This document shows positions 1-5,461 of a stretch of DNA of 5,974 nt, piece after piece. This DNA is from an uncultured Propionibacteriaceae bacterium (lineage in GTDB: Bacteria > Actinomycetota > Actinomycetes > Propionibacteriales > Propionibacteriaceae), in NCBI GenBank assembly GCA_936941515.1, contig CAKZJI010000514.1:1-5974 (forward strand), in the 5' to 3' direction. The notes beneath the pieces were generated by a model, which worked only from the letters and a program-made list of their open reading frames with translations, was not told the origin of the DNA and did not search any database. Positions within the stretch are counted from its first letter, which is position 1. Every line of letters begins with the position of its first letter. The translations under genes and the position numbers were made by a program.

Positions 1-2
1 GG

Positions 3-248
3 CAAAGCGTGGCCCAGCAGGTGGCCGGCGTGGCGCTGTACCTGCAGCCCACGCAAGACCTGACCATCGACAGCGACAGCGGCCCGACCGAGTTCCGCTT
101 CGAACTGGAAGGCGTTGACACGCAACTGGTCAACAGCTGGGCGCAGCGCCTGGTCGCGCGCCTGCAAAGCGTGCCCGAGGTGCGCCACCCCACCACCGAC
201 GCCGGCGCCGCCGGGCTGGCCGCCATGGTGAAGATCGACCGCGACACC
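3..248 (+). pseudogene. RND efflux permease (MdtB/MdtC-like) internal fragment
   Basis: This is an internal fragment only: no start, no transmembrane helices and no stop of its own. It covers about 80 residues of a protein family that normally has about 1,000-1,050. The recognisable landmarks are the LYLQPxQDLTID motif and the following F-x-L-E-x-V-D strand, then a helix leading to the G-L-x-A-x-V-x-I-D-R-D segment. These belong to the PC porter subdomain. GC3 is very high and codons resemble those of beta- or gamma-proteobacteria rather than the genes downstream. The end is placed at a GACCGCGACACC stretch (237-248) that could have served as microhomology for the join. It cannot encode a working pump. 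Confidence 0.7.
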
Positions 249-623
249 GGAGCACTGATCGGATTCGTCATCATCGACCTGCCGCACGAGGACGGCCAGG
301 GGCGAACCCTGCACGCAGTGCCCTCCAAGCCTGGATCACCCATCATCGACCGGGACCTGTGGCCCTGGAAAGTTACCCCGGACTACAGGGAGCCAGCCAA
401 CCGCGACCTGGACATGACCCTCCCGCTCGCGAGTTCGGTGCACGACGACCGTCTCACCGTCTGGATCGGCGACGGCCAGCCCGAGGTCAACCTGACAACC
501 GAGGATGTCACGGTCACCATCGGACACGACGGCACCCTGCTGGCAATCGCCGTGCCGTGGCCGAAGGAGTCGGCAGACCTGTGGCCACTGTCCCCAGAAG
601 AGAACATCCCTGAGACCCAGTAG
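3..623 (+). CDS. Chimeric partial ORF: RND efflux permease fragment fused to gene A (putative immunity-type protein)
   Basis: The reading frame is open at the left edge, so the true start lies outside the window; GTG at 9 is only the first internal start-like codon. The first ~75 residues (motifs GVALYLQP, QDLTID, FRFELEGVD, then RLVARLQSVPEV and a GLAAMVKIDRDT stretch) match the periplasmic porter region of RND pumps of the MdtB/MdtC type, inner-membrane proton antiporters of Gram-negative bacteria. From about base 250 codon style changes (GGA, GCA, GGA appear) and the protein becomes an unrelated soluble ~125-residue tail with GALIGFVIIDLP, a DLWPWKV stretch and a C-terminal VTIGHDGTLLAIAVPWPKES segment. 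The second half is called gene A here; a degraded copy of its tail lies at 3058-3135. The stop TAG overlaps the AGGAA ribosome binding site of the next gene, 8 bases upstream. The RND call is firm. The gene A function is unknown, and immunity is inferred from context. Confidence 0.75.
   Translation, partial: QSVAQQVAGVALYLQPTQDLTIDSDSGPTEFRFELEGVDTQLVNSWAQRLVARLQSVPEVRHPTTDAGAAGLAAMVKIDRDTGALIGFVIIDLPHEDGQGRTLHAVPSKPGSPIIDRDLWPWKVTPDYREPANRDLDMTLPLASSVHDDRLTVWIGDGQPEVNLTTEDVTVTIGHDGTLLAIAVPWPKESADLWPLSPEENIPETQ
519..596 (+). repeat. Dispersed repeat 2, copy within gene A tail
   Basis: These 78 bases encode IGHDGTLLAIAVPWPKES and the following ADLWPLSP. They align without gaps to 3058-3135. 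Confidence 0.75.
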
Positions 624-628
624 GAACG
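622..628 (+). promoter_or_regulatory. Ribosome binding site of gene B overlapping gene A stop
   Basis: AGGAA at 622-626 overlaps the TAG stop of the upstream ORF (621-623) and sits five bases before the ATG at 632. This supports 632 as the start of gene B and implies translational coupling between A and B. Confidence 0.6.
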
Positions 629-631
629 ACC

Positions 632-1375
632 ATGACAGACTTCCGTATGTTCCAGAACATGCCAACAGTGATGGAAGCCTCGGGCGAATTGGCAGCGATG
701 AGGATCCTCAAAGCCATACCCGTGGACTACCTCGTGGAACACCGCGAGGAGTTCATCGACATCATCAAAAGACTGGACGGCTCGCATGCAGACTCCTCCG
801 GCGGCACGTTCGGAATGACACCAGACAACCAGACCGAGTTCCACGACTTCGCAGACTGGCTCCGCGAACTCAGCCCCCTGATGGGATGGCCACCAGAAAC
901 CACATGGGCATTCGACGTGACCTTCGACCAAGTCACAGCCGCCTACCCACAGATGCTCGAAGACGCCGCGGCAGGACCACAGCCCGGCTCCCCCGTCGTC
1001 ACACAACTCGCCCAACGACTGAGACAGGTCGGCCCACTGGAAATCAGCGAAGCCATCCCAGCCTCCGGCGGCATCCGCCTGACAGGCAACAACTGGGTCT
1101 TCATCGCCGCGCCAGGCTGGCGAATCCTGAACCCAGACACCACCCTCGCCTACTCCTGGGCCACCCCCGGCATCGAAGAACACGTAACCGACCTGATCGG
1201 CCTCCACATCCACGACGTGACACCCCAAAGCCGCATCACAACCGCCGACCCCGCACTACACCTCTCCGACGACCGACGCCTCGAGGTCTTCTCCGGAGAC
1301 CCCTTCCGGCCATGGATCATGCGGATCGACGCCGGAACCTTCACCGGCACCCCCACCGCCCCAGAATGGCTCTGA
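632..1375 (+). CDS. Gene B: two-module hypothetical protein, putative immunity protein
   Basis: This 247-residue soluble protein has no signal peptide or membrane helix. Residues 1-110 form a mostly helical module: it starts MTDF, has PTVM at 11-14 and a PVDYLVEHREEF helix from 30, then SHADSSGG at 51-58, an FHDFADWL helix and a YPQML motif at 105-109. Residues ~140-247 are beta-rich (NNWVFIAAPGWRI, GLHIHDV, LHLSDDRRLEVFSGD, PWIMRIDAGTF) and end in APEWL. I do not recognise a named family for either half. The N-terminal module recurs twice downstream, as a fragment at 2888-3058 and in the gene at 5462-5971, each time without this C-terminal half. The start is supported by the AGGAA site. The stop is one base before the ATG of gene C, so B and C are almost certainly co-translated. 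The role as a toxin-neutralising protein is inference from the array context. Confidence 0.8.
   Translation: MTDFRMFQNMPTVMEASGELAAMRILKAIPVDYLVEHREEFIDIIKRLDGSHADSSGGTFGMTPDNQTEFHDFADWLRELSPLMGWPPETTWAFDVTFDQVTAAYPQMLEDAAAGPQPGSPVVTQLAQRLRQVGPLEISEAIPASGGIRLTGNNWVFIAAPGWRILNPDTTLAYSWATPGIEEHVTDLIGLHIHDVTPQSRITTADPALHLSDDRRLEVFSGDPFRPWIMRIDAGTFTGTPTAPEWL
722..892 (+). repeat. Dispersed repeat 1, copy within gene B
   Basis: This 171-base segment aligns without gaps to 2888-3058. In the stretch around the GGACGG...GACTGG part (about 86 bases) I count six differences, so the copies are close at the DNA level, not only in protein. Confidence 0.8.
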
Positions 1376-1376
1376 C

Positions 1377-2138
1377 ATGACCGACACCACCGACTACCCC
1401 GAAGGCTTCTTCCCCGAAGGATTTCCCCTCCACGGGGCCTTCATCATCCGCGACATCCAACGCAAGGACTGGTGGCCCTACCGCCCCATCGATGGTGTCG
1501 TCGATGCCCTCTGGCTACTGGGCAACGACGCCAAACCGGAGAACCTGTTCGGCCGACTGATCGAAACATGGGGCAAGAAACTGGGCTGGTTCATCGCCGG
1601 AACGAGTCGCCACATGGCCCGAAGAGAGCCCTCGACCTGGACCACCCAGCACGAAGCGCCAACCACCACGCGCCTGGGACGCCTGATCTACGAGGACGAC
1701 ACCAAGTTCCACCGCTGCACAGAATGGTGGCAACTCACCCCCAGCGCCGAGGAGTTTTACCGCTTGTTGCAAGGGCCACTCTTGGACCCAGGTGCGGGGT
1801 GGTGGTTAGCAGCTTCCAAAGACTCAGATGCTGGACCGCGTTTCGTGAAAGCCACGACTGGTCTGCTGTGGTGGGCGACACGAAGTTACACGCCCTACCA
1901 AGGACCAACGCTCGAGGTGGTCGATGAATCAGTCATCGAAGCACTCCTCGGCCTACTGCCCCAGATCGGGTTGATGTCTGTGGTGCCCCTCAACAACCAT
2001 CCCGTCAGGGGCGCGGTCGTCTTCGGCACCCCGGAAGCGATCCAGGAAGCGGCAGCGTCGGTGGGCGGGATCCGGGAGAGCCAGGGTGAGGAGGTCGTCA
2101 AACTCTGGCACCGCGCAGGCTGGCTCGCCACACTGTAG
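1377..2138 (+). CDS. Gene C: tryptophan-rich hypothetical protein, first paralog
   Basis: This 253-residue soluble protein has 14 tryptophans, including WW pairs at 32-33, 117-118, 142-143 and 165-166. Conserved blocks shared with the copy at 4283-5056 are GAFIIRDIQRK near 20-30, WWPYRPIDGVVDALWLLG at 32-49, EWWQLTP at 116-122, GWWLAAS, DAGPRFVKATTGLLWW at 151-166, and a nearly invariant C-terminus from ~190 to the end. No catalytic motif or named domain is recognised. It has no clear ribosome binding site of its own: the ATG follows the TGA of gene B after one base, so it probably depends on terminating ribosomes. It ends with tandem stops TAG TAA. Duplication next to other small soluble proteins suggests an immunity or specificity role, but this is inference. 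Confidence 0.82.
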   Translation: MTDTTDYPEGFFPEGFPLHGAFIIRDIQRKDWWPYRPIDGVVDALWLLGNDAKPENLFGRLIETWGKKLGWFIAGTSRHMARREPSTWTTQHEAPTTTRLGRLIYEDDTKFHRCTEWWQLTPSAEEFYRLLQGPLLDPGAGWWLAASKDSDAGPRFVKATTGLLWWATRSYTPYQGPTLEVVDESVIEALLGLLPQIGLMSVVPLNNHPVRGAVVFGTPEAIQEAAASVGGIRESQGEEVVKLWHRAGWLATL

Positions 2139-2163
2139 TAATGAACATACTGGAGCTGGTTCC

Positions 2164-2220
2164 ATGACGGTCTCGAAGTCCAAGACGCCACCTCGGTTGT
2201 TCCCCGGGAAACTCTCATGA
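2164..2220 (+). CDS. Possible 18-residue coupling minicistron
   Basis: ATG at 2164 is preceded by GGAG at 2152-2155 with an eight-base spacer. It opens a frame of 18 codons (begins MTVSKSK, ends FPGKLS) whose TGA stop overlaps the ATG of the next gene in an ATGA junction at 2217-2220. The next gene has only a weak GGGAAA site, so this minicistron may deliver ribosomes to it. It is basic and too short to assign. It could equally be a remnant of a lost gene. Confidence 0.35.
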   Translation: MTVSKSKTPPRLFPGKLS

Positions 2221-2624
2221 TCGTCTGGGAAGAATGCTCGGATGCGGAAGTGGCTGCGTTGGCGAAGGCCCTACATGAAGCAAGATTCGCCGACGAACCC
2301 AACGACCCACTGCTGTGGCAATCCCCCATCGTGATCGACCTGCACGTCCAAGCCCTCACCGAGCAACAGCGCCGAAGGGAAGCACGGCAACGAGCCAGAA
2401 GCTCCGACCCGCAGGCTTGGATGCTGTGGCGAAACCGGCCGGAACAATCGGTGGTAGCACGTAGAATCGCTCAAGACCCGACACTCGTCCAGTTGGCGCG
2501 GGAGGATGGCGGGCAGAGGTTACGCGACCTGTTGCGTCCCTTCATCCTTGACGACGCTGACGTGAAAGCCCTCTTAGAACAGATTGAGGCCACCCACGAT
2601 GAGCATCAAACTCACTCTTCCTGA
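2217..2624 (+). CDS. Hypothetical helical protein (135 aa)
   Basis: This small soluble protein is predicted to be almost entirely helical, with no signal peptide or membrane segment. The N-terminal part reads MIVWEECSDAEVAALAKALHE-like, followed by a glutamine- and arginine-rich helix at ~67-83 (TEQQRRREARQRARS), an AWMLWRN motif and a C-terminal helical stretch rich in leucine and acidic residues ending DEHQTHSS. No known family is recognised. The ATG at 2217 overlaps the stop of the 18-codon frame upstream, and its 3' end overlaps the next gene by 26 bases. That places it within the same polycistronic unit. Its placement between paralogous genes suggests one member of the putative immunity array, with no direct proof of function. 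Confidence 0.72.
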   Translation: MIVWEECSDAEVAALAKALHEARFADEPNDPLLWQSPIVIDLHVQALTEQQRRREARQRARSSDPQAWMLWRNRPEQSVVARRIAQDPTLVQLAREDGGQRLRDLLRPFILDDADVKALLEQIEATHDEHQTHSS

Positions 2625-2868
2625 AGACTTCGAAGACTACGCATGGGAGGCCGAAGCCAAGGGTGTCTTCTGGGACACCTCTGCACGTATCGGTGACCGA
2701 GAAGTCACTGTAACGTTCTACGATCCGGTTCGACTCTCTCAAGACATCGAAGAAGACCTGAGAGAGCATAGGGTAATGGAACTAAATAGAGTTCTTGTCA
2801 TACCACGCGTGACAAAACAGCATATGCTTGAGGCGGCGGATCGAGCATCACCTGAATTCTTCCTCTAA
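2599..2868 (+). CDS. Hypothetical small alpha/beta protein (89 aa)
   Basis: The ATG at 2599 is chosen because GAGG at 2586-2589 lies at a suitable distance. A TTG at 2584 would add five residues (MRPPT) but has no better site. The protein begins MSIKLTLPEDFEDYAW, continues with beta-like DREVTVTFYDP, an acidic helix (SQDIEEDLREH) and RVLVIPRVT, and ends SPEFFL. It is soluble and of unknown family. The start lies inside the preceding gene, so the two are coupled. The second half is distinctly AT-richer than its neighbours (around 2770-2825), which hints at separate acquisition. Function is unknown; by context it may be an immunity or accessory protein. Confidence 0.72.
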   Translation: MSIKLTLPEDFEDYAWEAEAKGVFWDTSARIGDREVTVTFYDPVRLSQDIEEDLREHRVMELNRVLVIPRVTKQHMLEAADRASPEFFL

Positions 2869-2887
2869 GGTTTCAATACCGGCTCCC

Positions 2888-3058
2888 ATGGACCACCTCG
2901 TGGAACATCGCGATGAGCTCATCGACATCATCAAGAGGCTGGACGGTTCGCATGCAGACTCCTCAGGCGGCACGTTCGGGATGACACCAGACAACGAGAC
3001 CGAGTTCCACGACTTAGCCGACTGGTTGCGCAGGCTGGGGCCACTGACGGGGTGGCCA
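2888..3058 (+). repeat. Dispersed repeat 1, copy in the mosaic remnant
   Basis: Partner of 722-892, covering gene B codons 31-87. It begins at an ATG that replaces the GTG valine codon of the intact gene and ends exactly where the gene A type repeat begins. Confidence 0.8.
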
Positions 3059-3135
3059 TCGGTCACCATGGTGACCTGCTCGCAATCACCGTACCCTGGC
3101 CGAAGGAGTCAGCAGACCTGTGGCCGCTGTCTCCG
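3058..3135 (+). repeat. Dispersed repeat 2, copy in the mosaic remnant
   Basis: Partner of 519-596. It starts at the last base of repeat 1, which places the recombination joint within a few bases of 3053-3061. Confidence 0.75.
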
Positions 3136-3143
3136 AAAGGAAG
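3136..3143 (+). promoter_or_regulatory. Ribosome binding site of the S1-like gene, within gene A remnant
   Basis: AAAGGAAG at 3136-3143 lies five to six bases before ATG 3149. It follows the conserved LWPLSP tail of the gene A remnant, so this position corresponds to the site that drives gene B at the left end. This decides the start of the downstream gene. Confidence 0.55.
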
Positions 3144-3148
3144 CACAC

Positions 3149-3736
3149 ATGGACAAGAGGATTGAGCGTGGAATCGTCCTCGCCTACCATCCGTGGGGAT
3201 ATGAAGTCCAGCTTGACGGCTCTGGAGCCGTTGGCCTGGTAGGGCTGGGTTCGGCGAGTGACGTCATGATGTATCGCAATCAGGAGTACTGGCCCGACCT
3301 GGGACAGAGCATCTTGGTCAAGCGATTGCCTTCTTGGAGTCAGGGGAAGCTTTCATTCGCTGCCTTGGAGCGCAACATACCAGAAGCACTCTCCGGTCGG
3401 GACTCTCACCCCCAAGGCCTATCGGCCCCGGAATGGGGCCGCGTGGTGGATCACCGAGACACAGGAATCCAAGTCTCCTTGGAAGAATCTGGAGACACGG
3501 GAACAGTCCGCTCCAACCTGGTCAACAACGACCCCGAGCTATGCACAACGGATCACTGGCCACAACCAGGAGAACGAGTTCGAGTTGCCTGCCTTGGCGT
3601 GTGGCCTGACGGCGAATTGCGCATGACCATGCGAAAACTCTTCATCGACATGTTGAGCAAGCCCTATTTCCGGCATCTTGCACCACACGCACCCCACCCA
3701 CCAAGCAGCAACACAATTGGAGGACAGTCGAGATGA
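3149..3736 (+). CDS. Tandem S1/OB-fold-like protein, putative immunity protein
   Basis: This 195-residue protein starts MDKRIERG. Two repeats share the pattern G-x-V ... G-x-x-V-x-L-x-x-S-G-x-x-G-x-V ... YWP/HWP ... G-x-x-x-x-V ... G-x-L-x-x-x-x. Repeat 1 spans ~5-73 (RGIVLAYHPWGYEVQLDGSGAVG, WPDLGQSILVKRL, GKLSFAAL). Repeat 2 spans ~95-163 (WGRVVDHRDTGIQVSLEESG, WPQPGERVRVACL, GELRMTMR). This is the five-strand layout of S1-type OB folds, which usually bind RNA, although I cannot confirm nucleic-acid-binding residues. The C-terminal 30 residues are proline- and histidine-rich and look disordered. The start is set by the AAAGGAAG site; an in-frame upstream ATG (2888) would fuse it to the gene B remnant. 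The stop overlaps the next ORF by ATGA. The immunity role is inferred. Confidence 0.78.
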   Translation: MDKRIERGIVLAYHPWGYEVQLDGSGAVGLVGLGSASDVMMYRNQEYWPDLGQSILVKRLPSWSQGKLSFAALERNIPEALSGRDSHPQGLSAPEWGRVVDHRDTGIQVSLEESGDTGTVRSNLVNNDPELCTTDHWPQPGERVRVACLGVWPDGELRMTMRKLFIDMLSKPYFRHLAPHAPHPPSSNTIGGQSR

Positions 3737-3861
3737 CAGAGAGATTCCACCACCAGACACACCGAACCACAATAGCCATGACATGTGCATGCAGCATCGA
3801 GGGTAGCAAAACACCTGATGGCAATTCCCAATTCACCTCGGACAATGCTCATGACCGCTGA
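3733..3861 (+). CDS. Possible 42-residue ATGA-coupled ORF
   Basis: GGAGGA at 3719-3724 is one of the best ribosome binding sites in the window and sits eight bases before ATG 3733, which overlaps the previous gene's TGA (ATGA). The frame runs 42 codons (begins MTERFHHQTH, ends SDNAHDR) and stops seven bases before the ATG of the next gene at 3869. The composition is AT-richer than the surroundings and the protein has no recognisable fold. It may be a real small protein, a ribosome-feeding leader, or the decayed start of a lost gene. Confidence 0.4.
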   Translation: MTERFHHQTHRTTIAMTCACSIEGSKTPDGNSQFTSDNAHDR

Positions 3862-3868
3862 GAGACAG

Positions 3869-4261
3869 ATGAAGAGCCAGCTTGTCCTCACCCAGAACTC
3901 CTTGTTCCCCCAAGTACTCATCGACGGAGATCGTGAAAGCTTCCTGGAAATGCTAGACTGGCTGAGCAACCTTGCCGACAAACTTCCATGCACCCCCACG
4001 GCACAAGGGAATTTTCCTCCGATATACGCGCTAGAGTGGCGTTCAGCATCGGTCGACAAACTGATCGTCGAGGTCCGCGATGAAACGCTCTATTTCAAAG
4101 GGCCAGAAAAAACCCGATCTTGGCTCGCGGACACGGTCCAGTTCCTGCTGGACGATGGCCGAGAGCATGTGGGAATGCATGTCGAGCACTACCCTGGTCA
4201 TCCATACCTGTCCGAGGACAGCGTTCCGCTGATCCTGACCATCGACCCTCAGGCGCACTGA
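3869..4261 (+). CDS. Imm32-like putative immunity protein
   Basis: This 130-residue soluble protein has a helix at ~22-39 (ESFLEMLDWLSNLADKL), then beta-type VDKLIVEVRDETLYFKG (62-78) and a helix SWLADTVQFLLDD. It ends HVEHYPGHPYLSEDSVPLILTID. The C-terminal plan (strand, 'gpe' turn, helix, histidine-containing strand, L-S-x-x-S-V-x-L-I-L) resembles my memory of Imm32-type immunity proteins from polymorphic toxin loci. I could not run a profile search. ATG 3869 is preceded by GAGAG at 3860-3864 directly after the stop of the 42-codon ORF. In-frame ATGs at 3785, 3845 and 3851 exist but lack ribosome binding sites, and the extra N-terminus would be low in structure. It is followed by a scar of gene B and then the second gene C. 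Confidence 0.7.
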   Translation: MKSQLVLTQNSLFPQVLIDGDRESFLEMLDWLSNLADKLPCTPTAQGNFPPIYALEWRSASVDKLIVEVRDETLYFKGPEKTRSWLADTVQFLLDDGREHVGMHVEHYPGHPYLSEDSVPLILTIDPQAH

Positions 4262-4263
4262 CA

Positions 4264-4285
4264 GCACCAGAATGGTTGTGACATG
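4264..4285 (+). repeat. Gene B terminal-codon scar before second gene C
   Basis: The 22 bases 4264-4285 match 1358-1379 at 19 of 22 positions. In both places the codons read A-P-E-W-L-stop, then C, then the ATG of gene C. Here no gene B is attached: the Imm32-like gene has already stopped at 4261. This is a leftover of a gene B that once preceded this gene C copy. Confidence 0.8.
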
Positions 4286-5056
4286 ATCTACAACGCCAAA
4301 CACGACTACGCCGAGTTCTATCCCGAGGACTTCCCGTGGGACGGGGCCTTCGTGGTTCGCGACATCCAACGCAAACCGTGGTGGCCCTACCGGCCCATTG
4401 AGGGTGTCGTCGACGCCCTGTGGCTGCTCGGTGACGACGCCGCACCGGACGGGTTGTTCGGTCGGCTGATGGGAACGTGGGGTGGGACCTTGCACTGGTT
4501 CATCGCTGGCGATGTGCGCTACCGAATTGGTACGGAACCATTCAGCTGGACCAGCCAGTACGATGTACCCACAGTCAAACTACTTGGGCAACTCAACTAC
4601 CAGCCTTGTCAAGACTTCTTCCCACTGCACCGTTGCATGGAATGGTGGCAGATCACCCCTAGGGCAGAGCACCTCCACACCCTGCTGCAAGGACCGCTTC
4701 TTCGACCACGTTCGGGCTGGTGGTTGGCAGCCTCAGCTGACGAGGATGCTGGACCACGCTTCGTGAAGGCAACCACTGGCCTCCTGTGGTGGGGGACGCG
4801 AGATTATCAGCCTTACGATGGGGCAAACCATGAGGTCGTTGACAGATCAGTCAAGGAAGCCCTACTCGGGTTACTACCCCAGATCGGGTTGATGTCCGTA
4901 GTTCCCCTCAACAACCACCCCGTCAGCGGCGTGGTGATCTTCGGCACCCCAGAGGTGATTCAGGAGGCAGCATCATCGGTGGGCGGAATCCGGGAGAGCC
5001 AAGGCGAGGAGGTCGTCAAACTCTGGCACCGAGCTGGCTGGCTCGCCACTTGGTAG
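4283..5056 (+). CDS. Gene C: tryptophan-rich hypothetical protein, second paralog
   Basis: This 257-residue paralog of the protein at 1377-2138 shares the same blocks in the same order: GAFVVRDIQRK, WWPYRPIEGVVDALWLLG, WFIAGD, EWWQITP, LLQGPLL, GWWLAAS, DAGPRFVKATTGLLWWGTR. Over the last 64 residues 58 are identical to the first copy. The middle (~75-115, containing QLNYQPCQDFF) and the extreme N-terminus are the most divergent parts, which may be where specificity differs. It lacks a clear ribosome binding site of its own and starts one base after a TGA left over from gene B, exactly as the first copy starts after gene B. No named family is recognised. It is likely a duplicated member of the array with a diverged target, which is inference. 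Confidence 0.82.
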   Translation: MIYNAKHDYAEFYPEDFPWDGAFVVRDIQRKPWWPYRPIEGVVDALWLLGDDAAPDGLFGRLMGTWGGTLHWFIAGDVRYRIGTEPFSWTSQYDVPTVKLLGQLNYQPCQDFFPLHRCMEWWQITPRAEHLHTLLQGPLLRPRSGWWLAASADEDAGPRFVKATTGLLWWGTRDYQPYDGANHEVVDRSVKEALLGLLPQIGLMSVVPLNNHPVSGVVIFGTPEVIQEAASSVGGIRESQGEEVVKLWHRAGWLATW

Positions 5057-5173
5057 TGTCGAGATCGGGACATGGCCAAGCCCTGCTCCAGGAATCGAGG
5101 ACCACGCCGGAGGAGTGGTGGTGCCATGAGCAGGCGTGGACGTCATCAGGCTCTCCAGGGAGGGGGTAGACCG
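5057..5173 (+). other. 117-base spacer with no convincing gene
   Basis: One frame in this spacer is open from the second gene C to the next gene, and ATG 5072 could extend that gene by 34 arginine-rich residues. The strong site at 5157-5166 argues against this. A second frame reads a short tryptophan- and glutamate-containing stretch (PEEWWCHEQAW) before a stop near 5167, which may be a decayed gene tail. No terminator hairpin is evident. Confidence 0.35.
5157..5166 (+). promoter_or_regulatory. Strong ribosome binding site for the 79-residue gene
   Basis: AGGGAGGGGG lies seven bases before ATG 5174 and fixes the start there rather than at ATG 5072. Confidence 0.65.
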
Positions 5174-5413
5174 ATGAGTGATCTGTACTCCCGGATTGGC
5201 CACGTGGCGGACAGGCTCACCTCCGAAGGGCATGATGAGACCTCCAGTCGACTCACTGAAATGGTGGCTGCTGGTGCGACAGGGAATGAGATTCTGATGG
5301 GTGTTCGACATGTCCTCTCCCAGTTCTCAGAAACACATGCGACCCTCCCACAAGACCTACTGGCTGAGGTGAATGATGTGACACTTCGGATCAATCGGGC
5401 TTTGAGGGATTGA
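5174..5413 (+). CDS. Small helical hypothetical protein (79 aa)
   Basis: This 79-residue soluble protein, beginning MSDLYSRIGHVADRL, is predicted to consist of four short helices: 3-18, a second around 22-34 (ETSSRLTEMVAAG), a GNEILMGVRHVLSQF helix at ~37-51, and a C-terminal LPQDLLAEVNDVTLRINRAL helix. The A-A-G-A-T-G-N-E-I-L-M turn looks like a conserved feature of small actinobacterial proteins I associate with toxin-immunity neighbourhoods, but I cannot name a family. A very good ribosome binding site precedes it, so it may be translated more strongly than its coupled neighbours. It lies between the second gene C and the second gene-B-type gene. Confidence 0.75.
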   Translation: MSDLYSRIGHVADRLTSEGHDETSSRLTEMVAAGATGNEILMGVRHVLSQFSETHATLPQDLLAEVNDVTLRINRALRD

Positions 5414-5461
5414 TCCTGACACACCCCCAACCATCGCAATCAACGTCCCAAGGTGAAGAGC

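Larger units (their letters stand above)
2888..3165 (+). pseudogene. Mosaic remnant: internal piece of gene B joined to tail of gene A
   Basis: Bases 2888-3058 align without gaps to 722-892 inside gene B (residues 31-87: VEHRDELIDIIKRLDGSHADSSGG type sequence). Bases 3058-3135 align without gaps to 519-596 at the end of gene A (IGHHGDLLAITVPWPKES). The A-type tail is in a different reading frame from the B-type piece, and its frame stops at TGA 3163-3165. The order B then A is the reverse of the intact A-B order at the left, as expected if a deletion removed everything between a B and the following A in a tandem array. The joint lies in a short shared sequence around TGGCCATC/GGTCACCATC. The gene B frame stays open from ATG 2888 through to the end of the S1-like gene at 3736, so a 282-residue fusion is formally possible. 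Confidence 0.8.

Noticed and set aside
383..1228. Long minus-strand open frame opposite genes A and B
   Set aside because: It mirrors the codon bias of the + strand genes, and its protein is cysteine-, glycine- and valine-rich with no fold-like pattern. The + strand product has a paralog and good start sites.
505..1380. + strand open frame of 291 codons out of phase with gene B
   Set aside because: The product is extremely rich in arginine, proline and histidine, typical of a frame shadow in GC-rich DNA, and overlaps genes A and B completely.
1895..2359. Minus-strand frame of 154 codons across the end of gene C
   Set aside because: It overlaps the highly conserved tail of gene C, and its serine-rich product has no support from the second gene C copy beyond mirrored similarity.
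3785..3868. Upstream start giving a 158-residue form of the Imm32-like protein
   Set aside because: No ribosome binding site precedes 3785, 3845 or 3851, and the added residues would overlap the 42-codon ORF. ATG 3869 follows a GAGAG site and a stop codon.
5072..5173. Extended N-terminus for the 79-residue protein starting at ATG 5072
   Set aside because: The extension is arginine-rich and unlike the rest, while AGGGAGGGGG is placed correctly for ATG 5174.
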